Positions 17,730 through 26,931 of a DNA stretch of 34,273 nt are shown here, in pieces. The number at the start of each line of letters is the position of its first letter. Positions within the stretch are counted from its first letter, which is position 1. This DNA comes from Nitrosovibrio sp. Nv4 (GTDB lineage Bacteria; Bdellovibrionota; UBA1018; CAIMNF01): the NCBI GenBank assembly GCA_943327105.2, contig CALPVV020000018.1:1-34273 (forward strand), written 5' to 3'. The notes under the pieces were generated by a model. That model had not been told where the DNA came from. It was given only the letters and a program-made list of their open reading frames with translations, and did no database searches. The position numbers were made by a program, and so were the translations under genes.

Positions 17730-18413
17730 TTATTTACAATTACTTAATTCATTCGAAATCGCGGAGTGATTCACGCCATGGTAAAAATGCCCGGCAACTG
17801 AAGCCAGCGAAGCAAGGACCATGATCACTGAAACCACCCGCGTGCCTTTGACACCGATGCGGGCAAACAGTCCCTGTAACAAGATTCGGCTGCCCATCAT
17901 CGCAGGCAAAGTGCCCAGCCAGAACACCGTCAAGGTCAGCGCACCACCCAGCAAACTATGAGTGGCAAGCGACAAAAGAACAAAACTATAAAGCCAACCA
18001 CAAGGCAGGAAAACGGTAAAAAAACCAACCAACGCCGGGCGAAGAATCGAGCGATCATTTTGACCAACTCGGTAACCAAGACCGATTCCGAATTTTGAAA
18101 TGCGAGAAGGAAGATTCCAACTCAAAATGAGATTCAAGGCGGAAAGCAAAAGCACCACTAAAACCAAAGCCGCGAAAAAAACCTGAAGTGGTTGCCATTC
18201 CCAAGAAGTGAACAACTGCTCACCCGCCGCACCGGCAATTGCGCCAGCCATGAGATATCCCATCAAACGAGACCCATGATACACGAATTGTGATTGCAAC
18301 CTTGAACCGGTAGCGCTCAACATGAGGCCACCACACATGCCCACGCAGTGAACACTGCCAGCGATCGAAGCAGCAAAGACTGCGAGTGCGGAACTAACGC
18401 CAAGGCCCGACAA
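17730..18413 (-). CDS. TauE/SafE-like membrane protein in the cbb3 locus
   Basis: IAGSVHCVGMCGGLMLS motif, multiple TM segments, FLPCGWLYSFVLLSLAT. Confidence 0.85.
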   Translation of the reverse strand: MSGLGVSSALAVFAASIAGSVHCVGMCGGLMLSATGSRLQSQFVYHGSRLMGYLMAGAIAGAAGEQLFTSWEWQPLQVFFAALVLVVLLLSALNLILSWNLPSRISKFGIGLGYRVGQNDRSILRPALVGFFTVFLPCGWLYSFVLLSLATHSLLGGALTLTVFWLGTLPAMMGSRILLQGLFARIGVKGTRVVSVIMVLASLASVAGHFYHGVNHSAISNELSNCK

Positions 18414-19770
18414 GCTTCACCTCCGCATCTTGCTTGAATTCACCATTGTCCCAAACACCGGTTACCGATGTGACTGCAGAACCTTCAACAAAATCTGCTT
18501 TTGGAACTTTCAAGAAAAACTGGGAAAGCACATTCCCGCCAGATGGAACCGTTTGAATTCCCTGATCGGACGGGGCACGAATCATTTCAATGCCCTTTTC
18601 TTTTGCCGACACTGACACCGAGTAATCGACTTTTGCTTCATTCCAATCAAGATTATAAAAACGAATCTTGAAATGATTGATCACCCACTCTTTACCGTCA
18701 GCATCTTTCACCTGCTGATAAGGAGTATCAACGGCTCGAATCACTTCAAGTTGATGAACTTGACGCGATTCCATGCGATAGGCAAATGCAGAAGCCGCTA
18801 TCGTGAACAACCCACTATAAAGAACGACACGACCTCGGAACCATTTTGTTTTCTTACCCTGAAGGGTTAACAAATTTCCGTAACCAATAAGTTTCTTTGG
18901 CTTTTTGATCCTGGTCATCACCGAGTCACAGGCGTCAGCGCACGCAGTGCAGGCAATGCATTCGAATTGCAATCCCTGGCGCACATCAATGCCTGTCGGA
19001 CAAACCGCCACACACTTGCCGCACTCAATACAATCTTTTCGCTTGTCATCATAAGCAAGAAAGAATGAACCCTGATCCATGAAGACCGACTGCATGCGAC
19101 CATAAGGACAGGCAACAAGACAGAACTGTTCACGGAACCAACCGAAATCAAACATCACGACCGCACTCATGATCATGACTGAAAGGAATGCAGATGGGTG
19201 CTCGGCCGGACTCATTGTCAAATAAGAAAATGCTTCTTTCGGACCAACAAAATATCCAAGAAAAATCTGACCAAGCAAAATCGAGATCAAACCGAAAATG
19301 CCGTACTTTAGGGACCGTTTGAAAAACTTGTGAATGTCCATCGGAGCCTGGTTCAATTTTTTTTGAGCCAGGTGATCACCATCAATCAAAAAATCAATTT
19401 TCCGGTAGATGCGCTCAATGAACACGGTTTGCGGACAAGACCAACCACACCAGGCACGACCAAATAAAGTCGTAATCAACGCGATCATCATCAAAAACAT
19501 CAACGCGACAAAAACCAAATTCGGTACTTCATGCGCAAAAAACAATTGCCCGAACACCGAGAAACGGCGATGGGCAATATCAAGCTGTAGCAGCGGGTGC
19601 CCGTGGATCTGAATCCACGGCACCGCTACGTAAAGAGCCAACATCCCCCACTGCACCCACAAACGACGCAAATTCCAAAAACCGTTCTTAGGGGCTTTTG
19701 CAGGAAAAACTTTGATTCGTTTTCCCTCGGTGCTGGTCGTAGTGAGTGCATCAGGAGATGTTTCGCTCAT
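18394..19770 (-). CDS. ccoG: Cytochrome c oxidase accessory protein CcoG (FixG)
   Basis: GRAWCGWSCPQTVFIERIYRKI, CPYGRMQSVF, CIECGKCVAVCPTGIDVRQGLQFECIACTACADACD. Confidence 0.95.
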   Translation of the reverse strand: MSETSPDALTTTSTEGKRIKVFPAKAPKNGFWNLRRLWVQWGMLALYVAVPWIQIHGHPLLQLDIAHRRFSVFGQLFFAHEVPNLVFVALMFLMMIALITTLFGRAWCGWSCPQTVFIERIYRKIDFLIDGDHLAQKKLNQAPMDIHKFFKRSLKYGIFGLISILLGQIFLGYFVGPKEAFSYLTMSPAEHPSAFLSVMIMSAVVMFDFGWFREQFCLVACPYGRMQSVFMDQGSFFLAYDDKRKDCIECGKCVAVCPTGIDVRQGLQFECIACTACADACDSVMTRIKKPKKLIGYGNLLTLQGKKTKWFRGRVVLYSGLFTIAASAFAYRMESRQVHQLEVIRAVDTPYQQVKDADGKEWVINHFKIRFYNLDWNEAKVDYSVSVSAKEKGIEMIRAPSDQGIQTVPSGGNVLSQFFLKVPKADFVEGSAVTSVTGVWDNGEFKQDAEVKLVGPWR

Positions 19771-20330
19771 TTGATTTCAGTTCCTTGTGGCGCTTTCGGA
19801 TTGGCAGGCTTGGTTCCATCAAGGGTCTTCACATAGGCAACAACCGAGTTCAACTGGGCATCACTCATGAGGGCTCCCCATGCCGGCATCCCTTTATCCA
19901 GAACACCTTCACGAACCACTTTGTAAATATCGGCCAATTCACCCTTGCCATGAATCCAGAACTTGTCGGCAAGGTTCGGACCAACTAAACCACCACCATC
20001 AGGCGCGTGACAAGAAGCACACTTCGATGCGAACTGTTCCTTACCTGGCTTGAGCTGTTCAGGATCATTCACCATGGCAAGCAGTGCTTTGACATCGGGA
20101 CCAGTCGGCTGATTCTGAATTTGCATGCGTTTGACTTCGGCAATGGACTGATTGATGCGTTCGTCTGAACTCATTCCTCCGCCCACTTCGTAATAAACAT
20201 AATAGCCAAATGCGAAGGCAATGCTCAGGTAGAAAAACAACTGCCACCAGAATGGTGCCGGATAATCGAATTCCTGAATCCCGTCGTATTCATGATCTGG
20301 AATCGGTTTTTGCTCGTCGTTGTTATTCAT
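19767..20330 (-). CDS. ccoP: cbb3 oxidase cytochrome c subunit CcoP, mono-haem form
   Basis: DHEYDGIQEFDYPAPFWWQLFFYLSIAFAFGYYVYYE N-terminus; single CASCH haem motif. Confidence 0.92.
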   Translation of the reverse strand: MNNNDEQKPIPDHEYDGIQEFDYPAPFWWQLFFYLSIAFAFGYYVYYEVGGGMSSDERINQSIAEVKRMQIQNQPTGPDVKALLAMVNDPEQLKPGKEQFASKCASCHAPDGGGLVGPNLADKFWIHGKGELADIYKVVREGVLDKGMPAWGALMSDAQLNSVVAYVKTLDGTKPANPKAPQGTEIK

Positions 20331-20506
20331 TTAGTGCCTCCCATTCCGTTTTCTTCCAACGGAAGATTTTCCATTTCCTTATAGATGGAGCGGCTCTCTT
20401 TGCGGTTTGACCACAAAAGCACACCGACAAAAACCATCGCAAACATCAACATGCTGACCACGGGCAACGTGGTCCAGTGCAAATGAGACAAAGCTTCGCG
20501 AATCAT
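20327..20506 (-). CDS. ccoQ: CcoQ-like subunit, 59 aa (below ORF-track cutoff)
   Basis: MIREALSHLHWTTLPVVSMLMFAMVFVGVLLWSNRKESRSIYKEMENLPLEENGMGGTK*, translated by hand; ATGA overlap with ccoP; between ccoNO and ccoP. Confidence 0.85.
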   Translation of the reverse strand: MIREALSHLHWTTLPVVSMLMFAMVFVGVLLWSNRKESRSIYKEMENLPLEENGMGGTK

Positions 20507-22668
20507 TTTGCACCTCCTGCCACACCTTGAACAGTACCAAGCTTTTGCAAGTACGCGATCAATGCAATGATCTCGCGGTCTTCAGTGATTTGAGCACCTT
20601 CGGCGTTCAGACCATCGGCGATTTTTTTCGCTTCTTCGCGTGCCCAGCTTTCGGCATTGATCACATCTTCATCACCGTAAGGAACTCCGAGTGACTTCAT
20701 CACTGAAAGTTTCTTCGACATCAATCCGAAGTTGATCTTCTCTTTATACATCCAACCATAAGAAGGCATGATCGAACCATTCACCACTTCTTGCGGGTTT
20801 CGCATGTGGCGGAAGTGCCAAAGATCAGGATACTTAGAACCTTCACGTGCAAGATCAGGTCCGATTCGTTTGGAACCCCATTGGAAAGGACGATCGTATT
20901 TCGAGTCTTCGATCGTACTTGGCGCACCAAAACGGAGCACATCACCAACAGTTTTACGAATCATTTGCGAGTGACAAGTATAGCAACCTTCACGAACATA
21001 AAGATCACGACCAGCCAATTGTAACGGTGTATACGGTTTCACCATCGCATCGTGATAGTTTGCTTCTACAACGGATGAAGACATCCACATCGGAGCAAGT
21101 GAAATCACCGAACCAATCCCGATCATCACTACGACCAATGCTGCAAGCAACATCGGTGCGCCTTCGAGTACTCGGTGAGAGAGTTTCATACCAGCCTGAC
21201 CAAAAAGAGGCTTTCTGACGTATGGCACGCATTCATCGATGGTTTCATTGGTTTGTGTTGCAGGAGCAGCTTTCACCGTCTTATACACGTTGTAAACCAT
21301 GACCAAGGTACCCGCGAGGTAAACCACGCCACCCAATGCACGAATCCAATAAAGCGGAACCACACGAATCACGGTTTGTACGAAATCAGGATAAGCGAGC
21401 TTTCCTGCCATATCGACTTCACGCCACATCAACCCTTGGGTGATACCAGACACGTACATTGCCATCACATAAATGATGATGCCGAGAGTTGCCGTCCAGA
21501 AGTGAACATTTGCCAAACGCTTGGAATACAATTCAGTACCCCAGAGTTTTGGAACGAGATAATAGATCATCCCGAATGCAAGGAAACCATTCCAACCCAG
21601 TGCACCCGCATGTACGTGAGCGATAATCCAGTCGGTGTAGTGTCCGAGTTCATTCACTGATTTGATCGAGAGCAATGGACCTTCAAAAGTAGACATACCG
21701 TAGAAGGTTGCGGCAAGCGCGAAGAACTTCACAATTGGCTCGGTACGAAGCTTGTCCCATGCTCCACGAATGGTCATCAGACCGTTGATCATTCCACCCC
21801 AAGAAGGAATCCAGAGCATCACACTGAAGGCCATCCCGACGGTTTGAGCCCAATCCGGTACTGAAGTATTCAGAAGATGGTGCGGTCCCGCCCAAATATA
21901 GATGAATACGATCGTCCAGAAGTGAACAACCGATAAACGGTAAGAGTAAACCGGACGGTTCACGGCTTTAGGAATGAAGTAATACATTAAACCGAGAAAA
22001 GGTGTGGTCAGGAAGAACGCCACCGCATTGTGACCGTACCACCACTGCACCAAGGCATCACTGACACCTGCATAAATCGGATAACTCTTGATCATGGTAA
22101 ATGGCATCGAAAGCGCATTCACGACGTGAAGTACCGCCACGGTAATGAACGTTGCAATGTAAAACCAGATTGCAACATAGATGTGCTTCACGCGACGTTG
22201 AACGACGGTCATCAACATATTGATCCCGAACGCAACCCAAACCACCGCAATGGCGATGTCAATCGGCCATTCGAGCTCGGCATATTCCTTTCCTTGAGTG
22301 ATCCCGAAAGGAAGGGTCAATGCAGCAGAAACAATGATCAATTGCCAACCCCAGAAGTGAAAGTTCGAGATCTTGTCTGAAAACATTCTCGCTTTACACA
22401 AACGCTGAAGTGAATAATAGATTCCCGCGAAAATGGCATTCCCTGCGAATGCGAAAATTGCAGCATTGGTGTGCAACGGACGGAGTCGGCCGAAGCTGAA
22501 CCATGGCAAACCGGTATTGAGTGGATGGTAAGCCAACTGCATCGCAATAATAATCCCAACCAAAAACGCTACAACCGCCCAGACAATGGTCGCGATCGTG
22601 AATTTCTTCACCACCCCGTCATCATAACTGAAGCGTTCGAGAGTTCCTGTTTCTTGAACGTCTTTCAT
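20503..22668 (-). CDS. ccoNO: cbb3 oxidase subunits I and II fused (CcoNO)
   Basis: CcoN: GRLRPLHTNAAIFAF, WWYGHNAVAFFLTTPFLG, HVHAGALGWNGF. In-frame CcoO: GRDLYVREGCYTCHSQMIRKTVGDVLRFG...SKRIGPDLAREGSKYPDLWHFRHM. Confidence 0.95.
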   Translation of the reverse strand: MKDVQETGTLERFSYDDGVVKKFTIATIVWAVVAFLVGIIIAMQLAYHPLNTGLPWFSFGRLRPLHTNAAIFAFAGNAIFAGIYYSLQRLCKARMFSDKISNFHFWGWQLIIVSAALTLPFGITQGKEYAELEWPIDIAIAVVWVAFGINMLMTVVQRRVKHIYVAIWFYIATFITVAVLHVVNALSMPFTMIKSYPIYAGVSDALVQWWYGHNAVAFFLTTPFLGLMYYFIPKAVNRPVYSYRLSVVHFWTIVFIYIWAGPHHLLNTSVPDWAQTVGMAFSVMLWIPSWGGMINGLMTIRGAWDKLRTEPIVKFFALAATFYGMSTFEGPLLSIKSVNELGHYTDWIIAHVHAGALGWNGFLAFGMIYYLVPKLWGTELYSKRLANVHFWTATLGIIIYVMAMYVSGITQGLMWREVDMAGKLAYPDFVQTVIRVVPLYWIRALGGVVYLAGTLVMVYNVYKTVKAAPATQTNETIDECVPYVRKPLFGQAGMKLSHRVLEGAPMLLAALVVVMIGIGSVISLAPMWMSSSVVEANYHDAMVKPYTPLQLAGRDLYVREGCYTCHSQMIRKTVGDVLRFGAPSTIEDSKYDRPFQWGSKRIGPDLAREGSKYPDLWHFRHMRNPQEVVNGSIMPSYGWMYKEKINFGLMSKKLSVMKSLGVPYGDEDVINAESWAREEAKKIADGLNAEGAQITEDREIIALIAYLQKLGTVQGVAGGAK

Positions 22669-22832
22669 TTTTGTTTCTCCTTTTCGTTGTTTAATTTTTC
22701 TTCAAATAAAATTCTAACGGCTGGTGTTTCCAGATCTTCAAATTGACCATTTCTGACAGCCCAGATAAAAATCGCGACAAAACCAGCACCAATCAATAAA
22801 GCCGAGGGAACCAGATACCAGATAATGTCCAT
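22665..22832 (-). CDS. ccoS: cbb3-type oxidase assembly protein CcoS, 55 aa (below ORF-track cutoff)
   Basis: MDIIWYLVPSALLIGAGFVAIFIWAVRNGQFEDLETPAVRILFEEKLNNEKEKQK*, translated by hand; overlaps ccoI stop and ccoNO start. Confidence 0.93.
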   Translation of the reverse strand: MDIIWYLVPSALLIGAGFVAIFIWAVRNGQFEDLETPAVRILFEEKLNNEKEKQK

Positions 22833-25114
22833 CACTCACGCTCCTTCAACCTGATCACACTTGACCAGAAAACGGTTAACGCCGAAGCAGGCATCAAGAT
22901 GGCCGCAATTAACGGGTTCATATGACCGGACAAACTCAATACCGCACCGATCAGATTATAACTGGTGCTCAAAGCAAAGTTTTGGCGAAGAGTACTTCGC
23001 ACCCGTTTTGAAATAGTAAGAAACTCTGGAACCAGTTCTATTCCTGGATTGAGTGAATAAACTTGAGCCGATTGAATGGCTGCTTCCATTCCACCCTGTA
23101 CGGCAATACTGACCTTAGCCGATGAAAGCGCAAGTGAATCATTCACACCATCGCCAACCATCATTGCATTCATGATGAAGTTAGATTTTTGCTCAGGCGA
23201 TTGCTTGCTGAAGAATGAACTGACACCGATTTGATGAGCGAGTTTTTCGACCGCGCGATCCTGGTCACCCGAAAGCAAAGCCAATTTGTAATTACAGCGT
23301 TTTAACTTTTCAATAGCCGGTTTTGTGTTGATGCGAATTGAATCTTCAAAAGAAACCCTGCAAATGAGAGTGCCGTTTTTGTAAAACACCGATTCGGTCA
23401 TTCCACTTTCGGAAGCTTCAGCACGGATGAATTCATAGCGATCATGCTGATCAGGATGAGCACCAATCAAGCCCATCCCAGCTTTTTCTTCGAATGATGA
23501 CCAATCGATCACTGACGCCATCACCGATTGTTCGGCGAATGCGCGTTCAACCGAACGAGAAGCCGGGTGACGGGAAAGACGAACCAAAGAAAAAAGTGCG
23601 GATGAATCTTTGGTTGATAATGATTTCAAATCGACACAGGCACTCAGACGCCCCTCAGTCAAGGTACCGGTTTTATCAAAATAAATCTGAGTGATTTCAG
23701 GAGCGGAATCAATCGCGGCCGGATCTTTCACCAACAGACCTTTTTTCAAAAGGGACTTCATCGACAAACTGAAAACCAAAGGGGTAGCCAAAGCCAGCGC
23801 ACAAGGACATGTCACGATTAATAGAGCCAAAACGCGACGAATTCCCTCTTCAGCCATTCCATGAGTGAAAAAATATCCTAGCGCAACGACCGCAATCGAA
23901 CTGACCAAGAGCAAAAGTCGCTGAGCCCACTGATCACTTTTTAATTCGGTAATGGTTCTTCTGGACTGCACATCTGCAACCTTTTCAAGCAATCGCGCCA
24001 GTCGGGTGGTTTTTCCGGTTTGGCGTACTTCTACCCAGATTTCGCCTTCTGATTCTAAAAACACGGTACCCGCGAAAACGGAGTCACCGGCCTGCAACCG
24101 TACCGGATCAGATTCACCCGTAAAGTGAGAGTGATCACACCAGCCCTCACCCTTGCGAACAATTCCATCAAAACGGATTTTTTCACCCTTTTGCAATTGA
24201 ACCAGATCACCCGGTTTACCGTCGAACTCACTTTGGAAAAAATCAAGAACACCAAGATTCAAGCGGGAAGACTGGCGAAGACGAGCCAAATAATACCGGC
24301 TGGCCAACAACAAGAATACGAGCGCAGTCAAACTATCAAAATACAACTGATGAGTTCCGCGAATCAATGAGTCGGTTGAATAGAAAAATGCAACAATCAA
24401 TGCAAGTAAAATGGGCGCATCGATCGGGAAGGTTTTCGACCTTAAGCCGGAATAAACATTTTTGAAAAACACCCTGCCCGAATAAAACAGTGACGGAACA
24501 GCAAGTACGAATGAAGCGACTTCGAACAGCGTTTCAAATCGACCGCCTACACCCGAATAAAGTGGGATACTCATCAACATCACATTGCCCGCGATTGCTC
24601 CAGCAAGCCCGAGATCAAGTAAGCGTTTTCGATTTTCTGACTCGATTTTTCGGGTCGCCTCATCAGAGTCAGCAATCAAATGAGGAATATAGCCCCAATC
24701 ATTGATCATTTTTGCCACTGAATTGATCTGCTCAGTTGAAACCAACTCGACGGTCAATACGGAACGATTCAAATTGAGTGAGCAAGTTTTCACGGAATGA
24801 GGCATTGACTGAGGAAGTCTTTCCAGCAACCAAAGACAGGCAGAGCAATGAACACCTTCCAGATAAAACTTCACTAAAGGCTGATCAACATGAAAGGTAA
24901 ATTGACGACTGGAAAAGGTAATCGGCTGGGATGGTTTGAAGCACACCCCAGTCTCTTTCAAAGTATAATAATCCCCTAACCCCGCAGTGCTCAAAATTTG
25001 ATAAACAGTCTCGCAACCATTGCAACAGAAACCGTTCCGACGTTCACTCGGAACAGGGTTTCCGCAATGCGTGCATACTAAGGTGAGTGCTGCGGGGTTG
25101 AGAATCATATCCAT
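22832..25114 (-). CDS. ccoI: Heavy-metal P-type ATPase (CcoI/FixI type)
   Basis: N-terminal CTHCGNPV...CCNGCETVY, HMA GVHCSACLW, TCPCALALATP, DKTGTLTEG, MVGDGVNDSLAL. Confidence 0.93.
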   Translation of the reverse strand: MDMILNPAALTLVCTHCGNPVPSERRNGFCCNGCETVYQILSTAGLGDYYTLKETGVCFKPSQPITFSSRQFTFHVDQPLVKFYLEGVHCSACLWLLERLPQSMPHSVKTCSLNLNRSVLTVELVSTEQINSVAKMINDWGYIPHLIADSDEATRKIESENRKRLLDLGLAGAIAGNVMLMSIPLYSGVGGRFETLFEVASFVLAVPSLFYSGRVFFKNVYSGLRSKTFPIDAPILLALIVAFFYSTDSLIRGTHQLYFDSLTALVFLLLASRYYLARLRQSSRLNLGVLDFFQSEFDGKPGDLVQLQKGEKIRFDGIVRKGEGWCDHSHFTGESDPVRLQAGDSVFAGTVFLESEGEIWVEVRQTGKTTRLARLLEKVADVQSRRTITELKSDQWAQRLLLLVSSIAVVALGYFFTHGMAEEGIRRVLALLIVTCPCALALATPLVFSLSMKSLLKKGLLVKDPAAIDSAPEITQIYFDKTGTLTEGRLSACVDLKSLSTKDSSALFSLVRLSRHPASRSVERAFAEQSVMASVIDWSSFEEKAGMGLIGAHPDQHDRYEFIRAEASESGMTESVFYKNGTLICRVSFEDSIRINTKPAIEKLKRCNYKLALLSGDQDRAVEKLAHQIGVSSFFSKQSPEQKSNFIMNAMMVGDGVNDSLALSSAKVSIAVQGGMEAAIQSAQVYSLNPGIELVPEFLTISKRVRSTLRQNFALSTSYNLIGAVLSLSGHMNPLIAAILMPASALTVFWSSVIRLKERE

Positions 25115-25127
25115 TTTTTGATTTCGT

Positions 25128-25544
25128 TTAGTGGGTTAAACGACTATGAAGCAATTCATTTAGTGCCTTCAATGCATCAGTAGTAGTAAAAATTCCAACC
25201 AATCGATGATTATCGACCACGAGAACGCTTCCGATTTTCTTTTCAGCCATCATTTTAGAAACATCATCAAGTTTTGATTCCGGCTTCACGAGAAACACTT
25301 CTGAACTGGCGATTTCATCAACGGTGGTTTTTGAACTTTCAACGCCACGAATGGACATTGCCAATTTCAAATCTCGATCACTGATCACTCCTGAAATTTG
25401 ACCACCTTTCATCACTGGAAGATGGCGAATTTTATTTTCGCTCATCATTTTGTGCGCTGTCTCAATCGTCTGGTCTGAGCCGATTGAATGGGGCATAACA
25501 GTCATAAACTTCATTACAGTTGGAACACTTTTATTCATGGTCAT
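25128..25544 (-). CDS. CBS-domain-pair protein
   Basis: From MTMNKSVPTVMKFM after AAAGGAGT SD; NKIRHLPVMKGGQISGVISDRDL and KKIGSVLVVDNHRLVGIFTTTD. The listed start at 25757 is an over-extension. Confidence 0.9.
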   Translation of the reverse strand: MTMNKSVPTVMKFMTVMPHSIGSDQTIETAHKMMSENKIRHLPVMKGGQISGVISDRDLKLAMSIRGVESSKTTVDEIASSEVFLVKPESKLDDVSKMMAEKKIGSVLVVDNHRLVGIFTTTDALKALNELLHSRLTH

Positions 25545-25622
25545 TGGGATAGACTCCTTTTCTTTGAAATCGAGTCTAGCGAACACCGTGCCGAAGGTGT
25601 TATGATGGCTCAAAGATTGATT

Positions 25623-25636
25623 ATGATCTGGATCAT
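25623..25636. promoter_or_regulatory. FNR-like binding site ATGATCTGGATCAT in divergent promoter region
   Basis: Palindrome between the CBS/cbb3 operon and the Crp/Fnr gene; ATGAT-N4-ATCAT variant of TTGAT-N4-ATCAA. Confidence 0.65.
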
Positions 25637-25650
25637 AATTCGAGGTATCT

Positions 25651-26337
25651 ATGGGAAAATTAAACGAAAAAGTGAAGTGTAGCGATTGCGAAACACGCGG
25701 GAAAAGCCTGCTCTGCTCACTGAAGCATGAAGCCCTGACTACGATCGATGAGTCCAAGTTTCATCAACATTATAAGGCCGGACAAAACTTGTTTTATGCA
25801 GGAAATCCTGCTGCTGGGGTATTTTGCATCTTATCAGGAACCGTAAAACTTGAAGTTCAAGATGAAGAAGGCAAAACCCAAATTGCCCAAGTTTATTCAA
25901 AGGGCGGCATGATCGGCTATCGAGCTCTCTTTAGCGATGAAACTTACCTGAGCAGCGCGATTGCCGCTGAACCGACCGATCTATGCTTCATTCCGAAGGC
26001 CACCATTCTTGAGTTAGTAAAGAAGAACCCAGAACTCTCTCTCAAATTTTTAAAACAACTTTCAGACGATTTCAGAATGATGGAAACACGACTCCACCGT
26101 GTTTCTTCAAACACCGCTGTCGAGCGCATCGCTGAGGCTTTGTTGTTCTTGCGTGAAAACTTTCATGAAAAAAACTGGACCCGTAAAGAAATCTCAGAAT
26201 GGGCCAGCACCACCACGGAAACAGTGATTCGCACACTTGCTGATTTCGAAACCGAAGGCTTGATTGAACAAAAAGGTCGAGTCATCACTATTCTCAAGCG
26301 GGATCTACTTCTAAAAAAGGCAAAAATTTCGGTTTGA
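25651..26337 (+). CDS. Crp/Fnr-family regulator with FNR-like cysteines
   Basis: cNMP-type beta roll; KCSDCETRGKSLLC plus TDLCFIP (position of FNR Cys122); HTH WASTTTETVIRTLADFETEGLI. Confidence 0.92.
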   Translation: MGKLNEKVKCSDCETRGKSLLCSLKHEALTTIDESKFHQHYKAGQNLFYAGNPAAGVFCILSGTVKLEVQDEEGKTQIAQVYSKGGMIGYRALFSDETYLSSAIAAEPTDLCFIPKATILELVKKNPELSLKFLKQLSDDFRMMETRLHRVSSNTAVERIAEALLFLRENFHEKNWTRKEISEWASTTTETVIRTLADFETEGLIEQKGRVITILKRDLLLKKAKISV

Positions 26338-26342
26338 AAAAA

Positions 26343-26831
26343 TTATAAGTGACGCGCATAGGTCCCGGTTAATTGGGCCGTGGCGATGATGTGGCCCTCA
26401 ACCTTTTCAATTAACTTCGATTTACTTAACCCAGGTTGCAAGTTCAACTTCTGATCAAGCGCATACAAGGTAAACACATAATGATGTGCCCCACTGTTAC
26501 GTGGTGGCAGCGGCCCTCGGTAACCGATTTTACCAAATGAGTTCATACCCTGTTCCATTTTAAACGGTTGATTGATGCGAAATTCGCCTGGCGGCATCGC
26601 TTCTGGAATGGAACGAATATTGGCTGGGATTTCGTAAGCCAACCAATGCACAAAAAACTGCCCCTTTTCTTTCGGGCAAAAAGCGTCATGATCTTCGCAA
26701 ATCAACGCAAAAGACCTAGTCTTATCCGGAACCCCACTCCACTCCAGTACAGGGGAAATATCCTCACTCTCACCTGTGTATGCAATGGGAATCGGGCGCT
26801 GATCCATAAACGCAGGGCTGGTCAAAATCAT
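26343..26831 (-). CDS. YbhB/YbcL family Raf kinase inhibitor-like protein (PEBP)
   Basis: SPVLEWSGVPDKTRSFALICEDHDAF..., FVHWLAYEIP, GYRGPLPPRNSGAHHYVFTLYAL. Confidence 0.92.
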   Translation of the reverse strand: MILTSPAFMDQRPIPIAYTGESEDISPVLEWSGVPDKTRSFALICEDHDAFCPKEKGQFFVHWLAYEIPANIRSIPEAMPPGEFRINQPFKMEQGMNSFGKIGYRGPLPPRNSGAHHYVFTLYALDQKLNLQPGLSKSKLIEKVEGHIIATAQLTGTYARHL

Positions 26832-26931
26832 AAGAAACCTCCCCTTCAAATCAAGCAAAAAGCATGCTCAATTTAGCCCTTCCTTTTTTGGCTAGGAGTG
26901 ATAAAACCTCATAAACACAGGGAAAACTTAC

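Noticed and set aside
20847-21660. Plus-strand ORFs (123 and 161 aa) inside ccoNO
   Set aside because: Antisense to a confidently identified cbb3 subunit gene; composition typical of shadow frames.
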